Assembly: GCF_014763045.1 (NCBI RefSeq)
Contig: NZ_JACTAG010000002.1
Span: forward strand, 1,302,001 to 1,366,000
Reading direction: 5' to 3'
Length of the DNA: 64,000 bases
From: Sulfitobacter aestuariivivens
GTDB lineage: Bacteria > Pseudomonadota > Alphaproteobacteria > Rhodobacterales > Rhodobacteraceae
In this document: positions 40,661-49,626 of the stretch, one piece after another
Layout: the number at the start of each line of letters is the position of its first letter
Position numbering within the stretch: the first letter of the stretch is position 1
Notes under the pieces: generated by a model
What the model saw: the letters and a program-made list of their open reading frames with translations, nothing else
Database searches by the model: none
What the model was told of the DNA's origin: nothing
Position numbers and translations under genes: made by a program

Positions 40661-41742
40661 GCCAGCCCTTTTGCACGCTGGCGCATGGCTTGGGCAAAAC
40701 GAATGGCCGCCGCCACAGCATGATAGTGATCTGGTGCAACCTGACTGCCAATTTCCGTGGTGGCAAAAAGAGCGCGTGCGGTAGGCGGATCGCGGTGGAC
40801 CGGCACGCCCGCCGCAGCGCCCTTTTCGCGAATGGCCCGCGCCATCTCGTCAACACCTTTGGCAATGCAAACGGGTGCGCTGCCAGGCAATTGATCCCAT
40901 TTCAGCGCGACCGCGTAGTGCGACGGGTTGACAACAATCACGTCCGCGTCTGGTACGTCCGAAAGCATCTGGTTTTGGGAGAGGGCCATCGCGCGCTGGC
41001 GGCGTTCCTGCTTGAGGTGTGGATCGCCTTCCGCGTTTTTCGTCTCATCAGTGATTTCCTTCCGCGACATTCGGTTATTGCGCAGATGTGAATGGTGCTG
41101 CCAGACAGCATCAATCCCGCCGATGCAGAGCGAAATGACAACTACGATCAGCAAAAATACCAAACACAAATGTGCCATCAGGGTGAGGGCCAGTTGGGGC
41201 GATGTTTGGAGACTGGCCAGTATCTCCGGCAGGCGTGCATTGATGAATGCTGCAAGGCAGACCGAATAGATCAGCAATTTGGCGAAACTTTTGGCGAACT
41301 CGAACAGCCCGTCTCTTCCAAACTTGTTTTTGGCATTCGCGATCGGAGAGATGCGGGATAGCTTGGGCGCCAGCTTGGTCGGTGCAAAGACCATCGCGCG
41401 TTGCGCGAACACCGCCAGCAGCACGGCAGCGGCCGGGAATGCAAAGACCGGTAAAACAGCCATCGCGGATTGAAAAAGCAGGGCCCCCATCGTGGGGCTG
41501 ACACCACCGGCAAGAAACAGCGGGGCAAGCGCCGCAGGCTGATCAAGCAAGACCATCAGGGCGGTTCCCAAGTGCCGTATCATTTCGGCGCCCGCCATCA
41601 GAAGGGCCACAAGGAGCCCTGAATAAGCGGCCGCGGTCAACAGATCGTTCGACTTGGCCACCTCGCCCTTTTTGCGGGCTTCCAGCAGTTTCTGCGGCGT
41701 TGCCTCAAAGGATTTTTCGCTGTCATCTTCCTGCGCGCTCAT
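40657..41742 (-). CDS. flhB: Flagellar export substrate-specificity switch FlhB
   Basis: FlhB (361 aa): a membrane domain with four transmembrane helices (within about 35-210) and a cytosolic domain that self-cleaves to switch from hook to filament export. It begins EKSFEATPQKLLEARKKGEV, the standard start. The autocleavage motif is N272-P-S-H275, where most FlhB have NPTH. Asn and Pro, the residues that drive cleavage, are conserved. The ATG overlaps the fliR stop (ATGA). It is part of the minus-strand operon ending in the 139-aa gene. Confidence 0.97.
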   Translation of the reverse strand: MSAQEDDSEKSFEATPQKLLEARKKGEVAKSNDLLTAAAYSGLLVALLMAGAEMIRHLGTALMVLLDQPAALAPLFLAGGVSPTMGALLFQSAMAVLPVFAFPAAAVLLAVFAQRAMVFAPTKLAPKLSRISPIANAKNKFGRDGLFEFAKSFAKLLIYSVCLAAFINARLPEILASLQTSPQLALTLMAHLCLVFLLIVVVISLCIGGIDAVWQHHSHLRNNRMSRKEITDETKNAEGDPHLKQERRQRAMALSQNQMLSDVPDADVIVVNPSHYAVALKWDQLPGSAPVCIAKGVDEMARAIREKGAAAGVPVHRDPPTARALFATTEIGSQVAPDHYHAVAAAIRFAQAMRQRAKGLA

Positions 41743-42512
41743 GGTCGACCCGAAAATGGGGTGGCCATAAAGTGGTCAAGGGCTGCCAGCCAGGTTGTCA
41801 GGATCATCGGGGCCGCCAGAAACAAAAGAAAGAGACCTGCAAACGTGATCACTGGCGCGCCGACAAAAGCCACCATCAGTTGTGGCATCGCCTTGTTGAT
41901 CGCCCCCAATGCCAGATTGTACAGAACTGACACGATCACAAATGGCGCCGCAAGCGTGAAAGCCAGTTCAAACGCGTGTCGCACCTGATCCAACCCCCAT
42001 TCCGACACCACGGCACCATCCGGCAGGCGCCCCATCGGCAAAAGTGCGTATGACACAATAACCAGTTCTGCCGCTTTGACATGCAGTCCGGTCATGACCG
42101 CCAGCGCCAAACCGGCGATGATCAACGTATATCCCAAGGCGGGCAGAGGATCAGCAACGGCACCGCCAAGGATCTGTGACAGCGAGGTCGATTGTGCCGC
42201 AATGGATCCCGCCGTCTGCAAGGCCAGCACAAACATGCGAATTCCCAAACCCAGTATCAGCCCGGCAACGATCTCGGTCAGGATGAGCCATGTCACCGTG
42301 TCGAAGGTTCGTGATACCTCCATCGCGGGCACCGCAGGCGCGATAACAAACACGAATGCAACCGCAATCCCCAGCTTGATACGTACCGGGACGGATTGTT
42401 CACCGAAGGCAGGCATGAGCGAAACGAGCGCCGCGACACGCAAAAAAACAGTGAATCCATGCCACAGCGCATCATTAATCATAGGCGACAATTCTGCCAG
42501 CGCAGCATTCAC
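41739..42512 (-). CDS. fliR: Flagellar biosynthetic protein FliR
   Basis: FliR (257 aa), a hydrophobic subunit of the FliPQR export gate with about six transmembrane segments. Typical stretches are GFTVFLRVAALVSLMPAFGE, IVAGLILGLGIRMFVLALQT and VSVLYNLALGAINKAMPQLM. It starts at GTG 42512 with a GTGA overlap to flhA. The flhA-fliR-flhB order with 4-base overlaps implies stoichiometric synthesis of the export gate. Confidence 0.96.
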   Translation of the reverse strand: MNAALAELSPMINDALWHGFTVFLRVAALVSLMPAFGEQSVPVRIKLGIAVAFVFVIAPAVPAMEVSRTFDTVTWLILTEIVAGLILGLGIRMFVLALQTAGSIAAQSTSLSQILGGAVADPLPALGYTLIIAGLALAVMTGLHVKAAELVIVSYALLPMGRLPDGAVVSEWGLDQVRHAFELAFTLAAPFVIVSVLYNLALGAINKAMPQLMVAFVGAPVITFAGLFLLFLAAPMILTTWLAALDHFMATPFSGRP

Positions 42513-44593
42513 GCCGCCACCACACCCACCAGCGATGGCCGCGCGTCCAACCCAATCTCTTCGAATGACAAAACAGGATTGGTGATGCCTTTGGCGCGCA
42601 TGACAGTGCGCAGAAAGCGCCGGCGCCGGGTGTTGGTAACAACAGCAGCAAAGATACCATTGCTGCTGGCATCACTAAGCTTTTCGGCGGTCTGTTCTGC
42701 CAATCGATTGAAGACATCGGGGGGCAAGGCGATGTCCAAGCCGCGATCCGCGTCTACCTGATAAAGGGCAAATGTATCTTCCCATTCAGGGGCAAGTTGC
42801 ACCAACGGAAGAGTGCCGTCGGCGCGACGCATCTCCCCGACCAGTTGAAAGCCCAGTCGTTGGCGCACGTGTTCACAAATCGCTTCAGGTGCTGCGTTTT
42901 GGGCGCGCGCCTCCGCGACGGCTTCGAGGATCAGCGGAAGGTTGCGGATCGAAACCTGTTCGTCCAACAACAGCCGCAGCACTGCGTGCAAAATGTCGAT
43001 TGGCACCTTGTCCGGGATTAGTTCGTCCAACAGCTTTCGATTGGCATCTGAACGTTTTGGATCCGAGATATTCGTCATCTCAGTCAGAATGCGACGCAGC
43101 GATTTCAAGGTGAGCAGCCGGCTGAAATTGCGCTTCATCAATTCCAGAAGATGTGTTGCCAGAATCTCGGTCGGGGTGACGATGGTAATCCCGGCCAGTG
43201 CGGCTTCTTCCTGATGGCGCTTGTTGATCCAGCGGGCAGGTGCTCCATACACCGGTTCAACCGTTTCGATGCCCGCCGGCAGTGCGCCGTGGTCCTCCGG
43301 GATGAGGGCAAGCACCTGATCAGGATTGAGATCGGCCCGTGCCTGTTCCACACCCTGAATGCGCAGCACATACGTTCCCGTTGGCAGGCTTGGTTCGTCG
43401 GTCAGGCGAATCTCTGGCAAAATGAGTCCGTAGACCGATGCGACGTGCGTGCGCATATTGGCGATCCGCGCATCCAGGCCTGTGCCCGGATCAAGAACCA
43501 TATTCACCAAATCAGGCGCAAATTCGACGTGAATATCGTCCAGCTCCAGCACATCCCCAAGGGATCTCTCCTGGATTGCGTCCTCTTGTGCGTCGACGGA
43601 TCGGTGCGTTTGCGCCTGCGCCTTGTCGCGGCGATAAACAAAAAAGGCGGCCGCGCCCATCGCAAGACCCCCTGCGATGAAAGGGAGAAAGGGCAGACCG
43701 GGAAACAGCCCGAATGCCCCCATCAACAGCGCGACCGTTACCAATGCAGACGGGTGTTTCCCCAGTTGTCCAAAAACGGCCAGATCAGTAGCCCCCTGCG
43801 TGCCGCCGCGCGCCAACAGCAATGCCGCCGCGATTGAGATCACGACGGCCGGTATCTGGCTGACCAATCCATCGCCGACAGTCAGGATGGCATAGGTTTC
43901 AAACGCCGCGCCAATCGGCATCCCGTGCACCACGATCCCCATTATCAGGCCCGCGACAAGGTTCAGCAACGTGATCAGCAACCCGGCGATTGCATCCCCT
44001 TTCACAAATTTCGACGCGCCATCGAGTGAGCCAAAAAATGTGGTTTCCTGCTGTTCGATCGCGCGTCTTTCCTTGGCCTCTTCGTGTGATAGTGCACCGG
44101 CAGAAATATCGCTGTCGATCGCCATCTGCTTGCCGGGCATCCCATCCAGCGCAAAACGTGCGCCGACCTCGGCCATTCGGGTCGCACCTTTGTTGATGAC
44201 CATGAAATTAACGATCAACAACACGCAAAAAACCACAAGACCCAGAAAGACGGAGCCCCCCATCACGAACATGGCAAAGCTTTGAATGACGTCGCCAGCA
44301 GCATCCGTTCCGGTGTGCCCTTCCCCGATGATAAGCTTTGTCGACGACACGTTTAGCGATAATCGCAACATGAGCGCGGCAAGAAGAATTGTCGGAAAAG
44401 ACGAGAAATCAAGCGGACGCTCAATAAAGAGTGTGATGGTAAAAATCAGTATTGCCAATGCAAAAGAGGTTGCCAGCCCCACGTCAAGGACCCACGATGG
44501 CATCGGCAAAATCATCATGACGATGACAGCCATGAGCGCAACAGCAAGCAGGATGGTGGGGTTAAACAGGCCCTTGAATGTCAAGTTTTGCAA
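42509..44593 (-). CDS. flhA: Flagellar export gate protein FlhA
   Basis: FlhA (694 aa). The amino-terminal half has eight transmembrane helices, and the cytosolic loop contains the FHIPEP-type signature GEVGARFALDGMPGKQMAID-like AEVGARFALDGMPGKQMAID (about 142-161). The cytosolic carboxy domain (about 350-690) docks chaperone-substrate complexes, including LVTPTEILATHLLELMKRN-like VTPTEILATHLLELMK. The protein forms a nonamer. The start appears to be TTG 44593 with GGGGG-TGAGGG ahead; no ATG is near. It sits 3 bases after the upstream transglycosylase stop. Confidence 0.97.
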   Translation of the reverse strand: MQNLTFKGLFNPTILLAVALMAVIVMMILPMPSWVLDVGLATSFALAILIFTITLFIERPLDFSSFPTILLAALMLRLSLNVSSTKLIIGEGHTGTDAAGDVIQSFAMFVMGGSVFLGLVVFCVLLIVNFMVINKGATRMAEVGARFALDGMPGKQMAIDSDISAGALSHEEAKERRAIEQQETTFFGSLDGASKFVKGDAIAGLLITLLNLVAGLIMGIVVHGMPIGAAFETYAILTVGDGLVSQIPAVVISIAAALLLARGGTQGATDLAVFGQLGKHPSALVTVALLMGAFGLFPGLPFLPFIAGGLAMGAAAFFVYRRDKAQAQTHRSVDAQEDAIQERSLGDVLELDDIHVEFAPDLVNMVLDPGTGLDARIANMRTHVASVYGLILPEIRLTDEPSLPTGTYVLRIQGVEQARADLNPDQVLALIPEDHGALPAGIETVEPVYGAPARWINKRHQEEAALAGITIVTPTEILATHLLELMKRNFSRLLTLKSLRRILTEMTNISDPKRSDANRKLLDELIPDKVPIDILHAVLRLLLDEQVSIRNLPLILEAVAEARAQNAAPEAICEHVRQRLGFQLVGEMRRADGTLPLVQLAPEWEDTFALYQVDADRGLDIALPPDVFNRLAEQTAEKLSDASSNGIFAAVVTNTRRRRFLRTVMRAKGITNPVLSFEEIGLDARPSLVGVVAA

Positions 44594-44596
44594 CCC

Positions 44597-45319
44597 TCAC
44601 CCCCCGTCGCGGGGCGAAAAGAAAGGCACGCCTGCAGCAGTGTCCAGTGGCACAAGCGACCCAGCCGCAGCACCCCCGTCACGTGCCCGCAAGAGCGGAA
44701 AGCGGTTCGCGCGATACGGTCCATCAAGCGGCGAGACCTGCTCCGGCTCCTGCAGATTGGCATAGTTTGCCGCATATCGCTTCATATAGCGCGCCGCGTA
44801 TTTGTGCGTGCGCGAGTGATACGCCCCCGCCGCCTTGTTCCAATCGCCAAGTTCGGCATGCAACCGCTTCAGGAAACCTGCGGCGTAAACGGCATTCTTG
44901 ACCGGGTCGAACATCTGCTCGATGGAGTCAAAGGCCTGTCCGTGCCATTTATAGTTTAGCTGAAAACATCCGACATCGAAACTGCGGGCACCGCGTTTGA
45001 AGTGACGAAAGACGTAAACATGGGCCTCGCTTTCGGTATCAAACCAAACCCCGTTTCCTTCCATGTTGACGGTCCAGGGCCAGGGCTGAAGCTGTAGCGA
45101 TGTCCTGCGTCCTGTTTCCGTTCGCGTAATGGCGCGAAGTACATTTAGCGGCACGCCCGTCTGTTGTGCCGCACGTTTTGCCGCTAGGTCACAAACATGG
45201 ACGGGATCAGGGGTCGCCGAATGGGCAAGACTGACCCAAACCGCACTGCTGCTGGCCCAGCAAAGAGCACAGCACAGATAAACACGGTACGACGTTTCGG
45301 TGATGCGCGGCAGCGGCAT
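44597..45319 (-). CDS. Flagellum-associated lytic transglycosylase (SLT domain)
   Basis: A 240-aa exported SLT-type transglycosylase. A signal/anchor segment (YRVYLCCALCWASSSAVWVS) is followed by the lysozyme-like domain with the catalytic Glu in ITRTETGRRT, GCFQLNYKWHG (Gx-Gln-like) and AGAYHSRTHKYAARYM. Its place inside the flagellar operon, together with an FlgJ lacking a muramidase domain, points to a role opening the wall for the rod. Rhodobacter sphaeroides SltF is the known parallel. ATG 45319 follows GGAGA, and a GTG seven codons earlier is less likely. Confidence 0.87.
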   Translation of the reverse strand: MPLPRITETSYRVYLCCALCWASSSAVWVSLAHSATPDPVHVCDLAAKRAAQQTGVPLNVLRAITRTETGRRTSLQLQPWPWTVNMEGNGVWFDTESEAHVYVFRHFKRGARSFDVGCFQLNYKWHGQAFDSIEQMFDPVKNAVYAAGFLKRLHAELGDWNKAAGAYHSRTHKYAARYMKRYAANYANLQEPEQVSPLDGPYRANRFPLLRARDGGAAAGSLVPLDTAAGVPFFSPRDGG

Positions 45320-45418
45320 TCTGGCTCTCCAGTGGTCCACATTCTGTGACCTGGATAACGCTAGGCAAAGGAGGTTTAGATTGTATGACCTCTTGTCCGA
45401 AAATCATGTCCGGCCGCG

Positions 45419-47665
45419 TTAATTTCCAACGCTTGAGTGCTGGGTGCCACCTGCCAGCATAACTTCAATCCTTTCGCGGGCGCGTGTGCTCTGGGCCAGC
45501 AATTCGGCTGACCGGGCAAGCATGCCGTCGCTGGCTTTTTGTGTGATCGACTGAAGTAGTGCGCCCTGTGCAGGCACGTTACCCACCGCTAACGGGCCCG
45601 GAGGTGGTATCTGCTGAAGGCCCTCTGCCCTTGATATTATGATATCGGGTGCCGCTGGCCCGCCCCTCTCAGACAAGGGCTGGAGTGCCGTATCGCGCGC
45701 ATCAGCAAGCTGTTGTGCGCGCACGCGCAAACGGTCAGCCTCGTCGTTTTCCACGCCAAGAAGATCCGCACTTGCCTTTGATGGCTTGTTTAATGCCAGC
45801 GCTGCGCGTGCCGCCAGAACCTGTGCACGATCGTTTGTGTCTTCCGGTTGCAAATGGGCAAGCACATTTTCCGCCCGCAACGGAAACCCCAGCGCAAGAA
45901 ACCTGTCCGCCATGCTCACCTTTGTCTCATGGTCCAACTGATCGATGTCCTCCATTTTCTGTGAAAAAGCATGGTGCAAAAAATCAATGTCACTGGCCCG
46001 GTCAGTCAGTTCTTGTAGCATGGTGCGGCGCAAGGCAGATGACGCCTGCGTTGCGTCGTCCCCACCCAGTTTGCTTGATGCATCAAATGCCTGATCAAAC
46101 TGTCCGGACTTCAGCAAAGCGATTACATGCGCGCGCCGTAGCTCCGCACCTTGCGGTGTGTTCCTGAGTTCCTTGGCGTAGGCCGCGACCAGCCCGGCGA
46201 CGTCATGATCAATTGGTTGATCTGCCTTCAACCGCGCGTCAACGAGGGCCACCAAAGCCTCAGGAGATTCCAGCGAATTTTCTGCAACAACGTCTTCAAG
46301 TATCGCGACGCCGGCTGGCGCGTTACCTGTAAGGATCGCGCTTTCAGCCTGCGCGATCTCAGCCGCAGGGGGAAGTTCCTGAGGCAACCTTTCTAAACTG
46401 CGCAGCGCCGCGATCGCAGCGTCTGATGCACCCAGATCCTGCAGTTTCTGGCTCAGCTTTGGCGCAAGGACACTGCGCAAGTGTCCCGGCAATGAATTCA
46501 GGCTGCGCAATGCAGCATCTGTTGCTGGCAAAAGCGGTGAGGCGCCATCAGGCAAACTCAAAATAGCCCAAAGGGCGACATCAGTGTCGCAACTGACATA
46601 GCTGGCAAGCTGCGACGCAGCTGCATTGATGCGGTCATCATAAAGACCGGCAAGCCCGAGGAGGTGATTGTGCAATTCCAACAATGTGTCTGAAAGCCGA
46701 AGAACCTGCGCCGCCTCCGCGCCAAAACCAAAATAAAGGTACCTCTTCACCAGCCCCAACGCGACATCGGAATTCAGCCTGTCCAGTTCCGTAAAAAGGC
46801 CGTGCCGTGCCGCGGCCAGCTGGCTCGAAAACGGACGATTGTCCCCCCACGCCGCAACATCAAAGGTTCCGGGACGTGGGCACAAGACGCCGTCAGCACT
46901 GACAGGTCTCTCACCTTGGGTTACCAGCGGAGCGATGTCGCGGCTACTGCTGATCCGCAGGTTCGACAAGGGACTCATGATGGGCGGTTCAGGAGTAAAG
47001 ATTTCCTGAGTCAGTCCATCGGGTTTTTGTTGCACCTGGTCGGGTGCGCCTTCAACCCTGTCCGGCATAATCCGCGCGGTCAGGACGCCGCGAGATGAAG
47101 CCGCACCAAATTCTTCTGCCAAGTGTGTCTGAACATCACTCAAGACGCGCTTTTCAACGGACGAAAGCGGCTGGCGCGTCAAATTCAGTGACATGCGGCC
47201 CGGCACCAAGGCCGGCGCTGCAAACCTGACGAAATCCGGGTTCGGGTCAGGGGCCCTGCTGGCAGTTTCAACCGGGGCAGCCTCTACGGCGATCAGCGGA
47301 GTTGGCAAAGTCACATCGGGCGACGCGACATCGATGACAACGAAAGCTCCCTTTTCGGTGAAGGCTGAGACACGGCAATCGCAGTTCAGAACAAGTGTCA
47401 GGCTGTTCGTGTCGGACGTGACCGTTGAAATGCGGGTGCGCGGAATACGCCTGAAAACCCGCTCGGTTTCAAAACCCGCGTCAAACCTGTCATATCTCAG
47501 GACCACTTCCCGCCCGACTTGTCTGACGGACCACTCCACCCCATCTGGTAATGCTGCGACAAGCCGCGAATAGCCTTCATGTTCTCCGGATCGGATGACG
47601 GTCGGCGTCGCCGATACCGGCATCGCCACGACTCCCAGCAGAAGGAAAACGACGAGATAGCGCAT
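45419..47665 (-). CDS. Large periplasmic helical-repeat protein behind motA (possible motor factor)
   Basis: A 748-aa exported protein that I cannot assign to a named family with certainty. It has a signal peptide (MRYLVVFLLLGVVAMPVSA). A beta-rich amino-terminal region contains the LNCDCRVSAF cysteine pair (about 94-103). A long helical solenoid, TPR-like in rhythm, runs from about 280 to 700: DAALRSLNSLPGHLRSVLA, ALVDARLKADQPIDHDVAG, RADVLAHLQPEDTND-like units. It starts one base inside motA (TGATG) and precedes the flagellar transglycosylase. By position and topology it parallels periplasmic stator partners such as rhizobial MotC or Rhodobacter MotF. This is inference. Confidence 0.85.
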   Translation of the reverse strand: MRYLVVFLLLGVVAMPVSATPTVIRSGEHEGYSRLVAALPDGVEWSVRQVGREVVLRYDRFDAGFETERVFRRIPRTRISTVTSDTNSLTLVLNCDCRVSAFTEKGAFVVIDVASPDVTLPTPLIAVEAAPVETASRAPDPNPDFVRFAAPALVPGRMSLNLTRQPLSSVEKRVLSDVQTHLAEEFGAASSRGVLTARIMPDRVEGAPDQVQQKPDGLTQEIFTPEPPIMSPLSNLRISSSRDIAPLVTQGERPVSADGVLCPRPGTFDVAAWGDNRPFSSQLAAARHGLFTELDRLNSDVALGLVKRYLYFGFGAEAAQVLRLSDTLLELHNHLLGLAGLYDDRINAAASQLASYVSCDTDVALWAILSLPDGASPLLPATDAALRSLNSLPGHLRSVLAPKLSQKLQDLGASDAAIAALRSLERLPQELPPAAEIAQAESAILTGNAPAGVAILEDVVAENSLESPEALVALVDARLKADQPIDHDVAGLVAAYAKELRNTPQGAELRRAHVIALLKSGQFDQAFDASSKLGGDDATQASSALRRTMLQELTDRASDIDFLHHAFSQKMEDIDQLDHETKVSMADRFLALGFPLRAENVLAHLQPEDTNDRAQVLAARAALALNKPSKASADLLGVENDEADRLRVRAQQLADARDTALQPLSERGGPAAPDIIISRAEGLQQIPPPGPLAVGNVPAQGALLQSITQKASDGMLARSAELLAQSTRARERIEVMLAGGTQHSSVGN

Positions 47666-48534
47666 CACGCCGCGCTCTGCTTGACGGACTTCAAAGCCTC
47701 TTCCAACTCACCAAAACTGGGACGCTGATGGGAAGGCGTGTTCTGTCGGCCAACTTCGATGCATATATTGGTCGCGTGGTTGTGCAGGTTCGCGACCAAC
47801 ACCTCGCGGATCAATTGATAAAAATGCGCCTCGTCTTCCGTGACATCCTTGACCTTAACGGCGAAGGGGCCGACCAGCCCATAAGATAGAAAAACGCCAA
47901 GAAATGTCCCGACCAATGCGCTGCCAATAAGCTTGCCCAGGATCTCTGGCGGCTGATCAATGGAAGCCATCGTTTTGATCACCCCCAGCACCGCCGCGAC
48001 GATGCCGAGTGCGGGCAATGCATCTGCGACTGTCTGCAATGCATGACTGGAATGCAGCGCGTGATGGGCATTCGCTTCCATCCGTTTTTCAAGCACTTCC
48101 TCGACCTGATGCGGGTCATCGTAGTTCATTGAGGCGGATCGCATCGTGTCGCAAATCAAAGCGATCGCTTCCTTATCACTCAATATTTTCGGGTATTTGG
48201 TGAAGATGGCGGATTCGTCTGGCGCTTCGATATGCTCTTCAATCGCGACGGGATTTTGGCGTGCAAGTCGGATCAGCTCAAAAAGCAGACACAGAAGATT
48301 CCGGTAATCATCCGGTTTCCACTTCGGCCCCTTGAAGACTTTTCCGATGTCCTTCAACGTTTTTTTGACTGCGGCGCCATCATTACTGATCAGAAACGCA
48401 CCCAGGGCCGCGCCGCCAATCATAATCAGCTCATACGGCAGAGAGTACAGGATAATCCCCATCTTGCCGCCAGCAAGAAGATAGCCACCAAACACCATCA
48501 CAAAAATGCAGATAATTCCGATAATGCCGATCAT
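47665..48534 (-). CDS. motA: Flagellar stator protein MotA
   Basis: MotA (289 aa), the proton-channel stator subunit with four transmembrane helices. Signature segments are IGIICIFVMVFGGYLLAGGK, the cytosolic torque loop with ELIRLARQNPVAIEEH and the paired helices ADALPALGIVAAVLGVIKTM and LIGSALVGTFLGVFLSYGLV. Its partner motB lies about 11 kb away at 58657 rather than next to it. Upstream are fliL, a small membrane protein and a MotE-like gene on the same strand; downstream is the 748-aa periplasmic protein. Confidence 0.97.
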   Translation of the reverse strand: MIGIIGIICIFVMVFGGYLLAGGKMGIILYSLPYELIMIGGAALGAFLISNDGAAVKKTLKDIGKVFKGPKWKPDDYRNLLCLLFELIRLARQNPVAIEEHIEAPDESAIFTKYPKILSDKEAIALICDTMRSASMNYDDPHQVEEVLEKRMEANAHHALHSSHALQTVADALPALGIVAAVLGVIKTMASIDQPPEILGKLIGSALVGTFLGVFLSYGLVGPFAVKVKDVTEDEAHFYQLIREVLVANLHNHATNICIEVGRQNTPSHQRPSFGELEEALKSVKQSAA

Positions 48535-48603
48535 GACGGTCCCCGTCGCTACGCCCTATGTGCCGACCTTTTCAGAACGAAGTTAAGAAAGCCTCAGCGC
48601 GGG

Positions 48604-49227
48604 TCAGGTTTTTGGAACACTTGCGTTGCGCCCGGCCAGGATCACGCTGATGGAGTAAGCGCGCTCGGGGGAAAGGCCGGCCAGGACGGTCGCGGCGATG
48701 TCAGGCCGCATCCGGCCGAGAAAGCCGGCAGCAAACGCGGGTTCCATCGTCTCAAACAGCGCTGCGGCCTCTTTTGGTTTCATGCTTTCGTACACGGAAG
48801 TCAGGCGCGCCAGATCGTCCTCAGCGGCTCCATCCGCCAGTGACAAAGTCTGGCGCAAGGCCTCTTCCGCGGCTTTAAGAGAGACGAGGCGCTGCGCGAT
48901 TTCTGCGTCAGCAACCAGCAGTGCCTTTTTGCGCTCTGCCAAGGTGCGTTCACGTTCCAAGAGTCGTGCTTCACGCACTTGCAGCGCTTCCAGCAAGCTT
49001 CCCATTTCAGCGCGGTCAGATGCCCCCTTTGCCATCAGGATGGGAACACCTGGCACAGGGGTTTTTACCTCAGCGGGCAAGGGACGTGCTGCAACATCAG
49101 TGTCCTGCGCATTCGCAACCCCAGAGGCCAGCCGCAGAACAGCTGAAGAGATCAGGAAACCGGCGATCAGCATGACCGATCCCCGACCGTAGCGGCGAAA
49201 TCGCGATGACTTTCCGGATCTGCTCAT
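48604..49227 (-). CDS. MotE-family protein (MgtE N-terminal-like domain)
   Basis: A 207-aa protein with an amino-terminal transmembrane helix or uncleaved signal (GSVMLIAGFLISSAVLRLAS). A coiled coil (about 75-140, LLEALQVREARLLERERTLA) follows, then a carboxy-terminal MgtE_N-like helical domain: VYESMKPKEAAALFETMEPA and FLGRMRPDIAATVLAGLSPE. In rhizobia MotE is a periplasmic chaperone for MotC; here its neighbours are motA and the 748-aa periplasmic protein. The overlap with the upstream gene (ATGA) implies an operon. The motE name is by family resemblance. Confidence 0.85.
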   Translation of the reverse strand: MSRSGKSSRFRRYGRGSVMLIAGFLISSAVLRLASGVANAQDTDVAARPLPAEVKTPVPGVPILMAKGASDRAEMGSLLEALQVREARLLERERTLAERKKALLVADAEIAQRLVSLKAAEEALRQTLSLADGAAEDDLARLTSVYESMKPKEAAALFETMEPAFAAGFLGRMRPDIAATVLAGLSPERAYSISVILAGRNASVPKT

Positions 49228-49616
49228 GCTGCATCCTCCACCTTCCGGTGGCGCATGAACATTGGTTCCGCTGGATTTGACGAATTTTTTGTCTCCGTCC
49301 TCTGCGGAGGCGAAGAGTTGGTGACCGCTGGCGCCGGGATGTCATGTAGGGCCGCCATCTGAAGTTCAAGCCTGCGCGAAATCGCCTCTGCCCGCTCAGC
49401 GAGATCGGTCAGGGTGGCGGCAGACCCACTTGCCGTGGATTGCGCGGCGGCGAGCGCGCGCGCAAGATCATCGACTTGTGCAGACAGGACCGCGACAGCA
49501 CCACCTACACCTTTTTCCAGATCATTGAACCGGTTCAACCGCCGGCCCAAAACGAGGCAATAAAGACCCGCCCCAAGCGCGCCAGCTACCAAAAGAATAT
49601 CTGCAATCAAATCCAT
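49224..49616 (-). CDS. Small membrane-anchored coiled-coil protein (DUF6468-like)
   Basis: A 130-aa protein: one amino-terminal transmembrane helix (LIADILLVAGALGAGLYCLV) and a basic turn GRRLNRFNDLE. A helical coiled-coil stretch (AVAVLSAQVDDLARALAAAQ and LTDLAERAEAISRRLELQMA) and a disordered Pro/Ser/Thr tail follow. It resembles the uncharacterised family found next to fliL in alphaproteobacteria; the family number is from memory and should be treated as tentative. GAGGGAATAAAG precedes ATG 49616. It is co-transcribed with fliL and motE. Confidence 0.78.
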   Translation of the reverse strand: MDLIADILLVAGALGAGLYCLVLGRRLNRFNDLEKGVGGAVAVLSAQVDDLARALAAAQSTASGSAATLTDLAERAEAISRRLELQMAALHDIPAPAVTNSSPPQRTETKNSSNPAEPMFMRHRKVEDAA

Positions 49617-49626
49617 CTTTATTCCC

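Noticed and set aside
48570..48600. CtrA-like site upstream of motA (TCAG-N7-TTAA)
   Set aside because: Two mismatches, and motA appears to be internal to the fliL-motE-motA operon.
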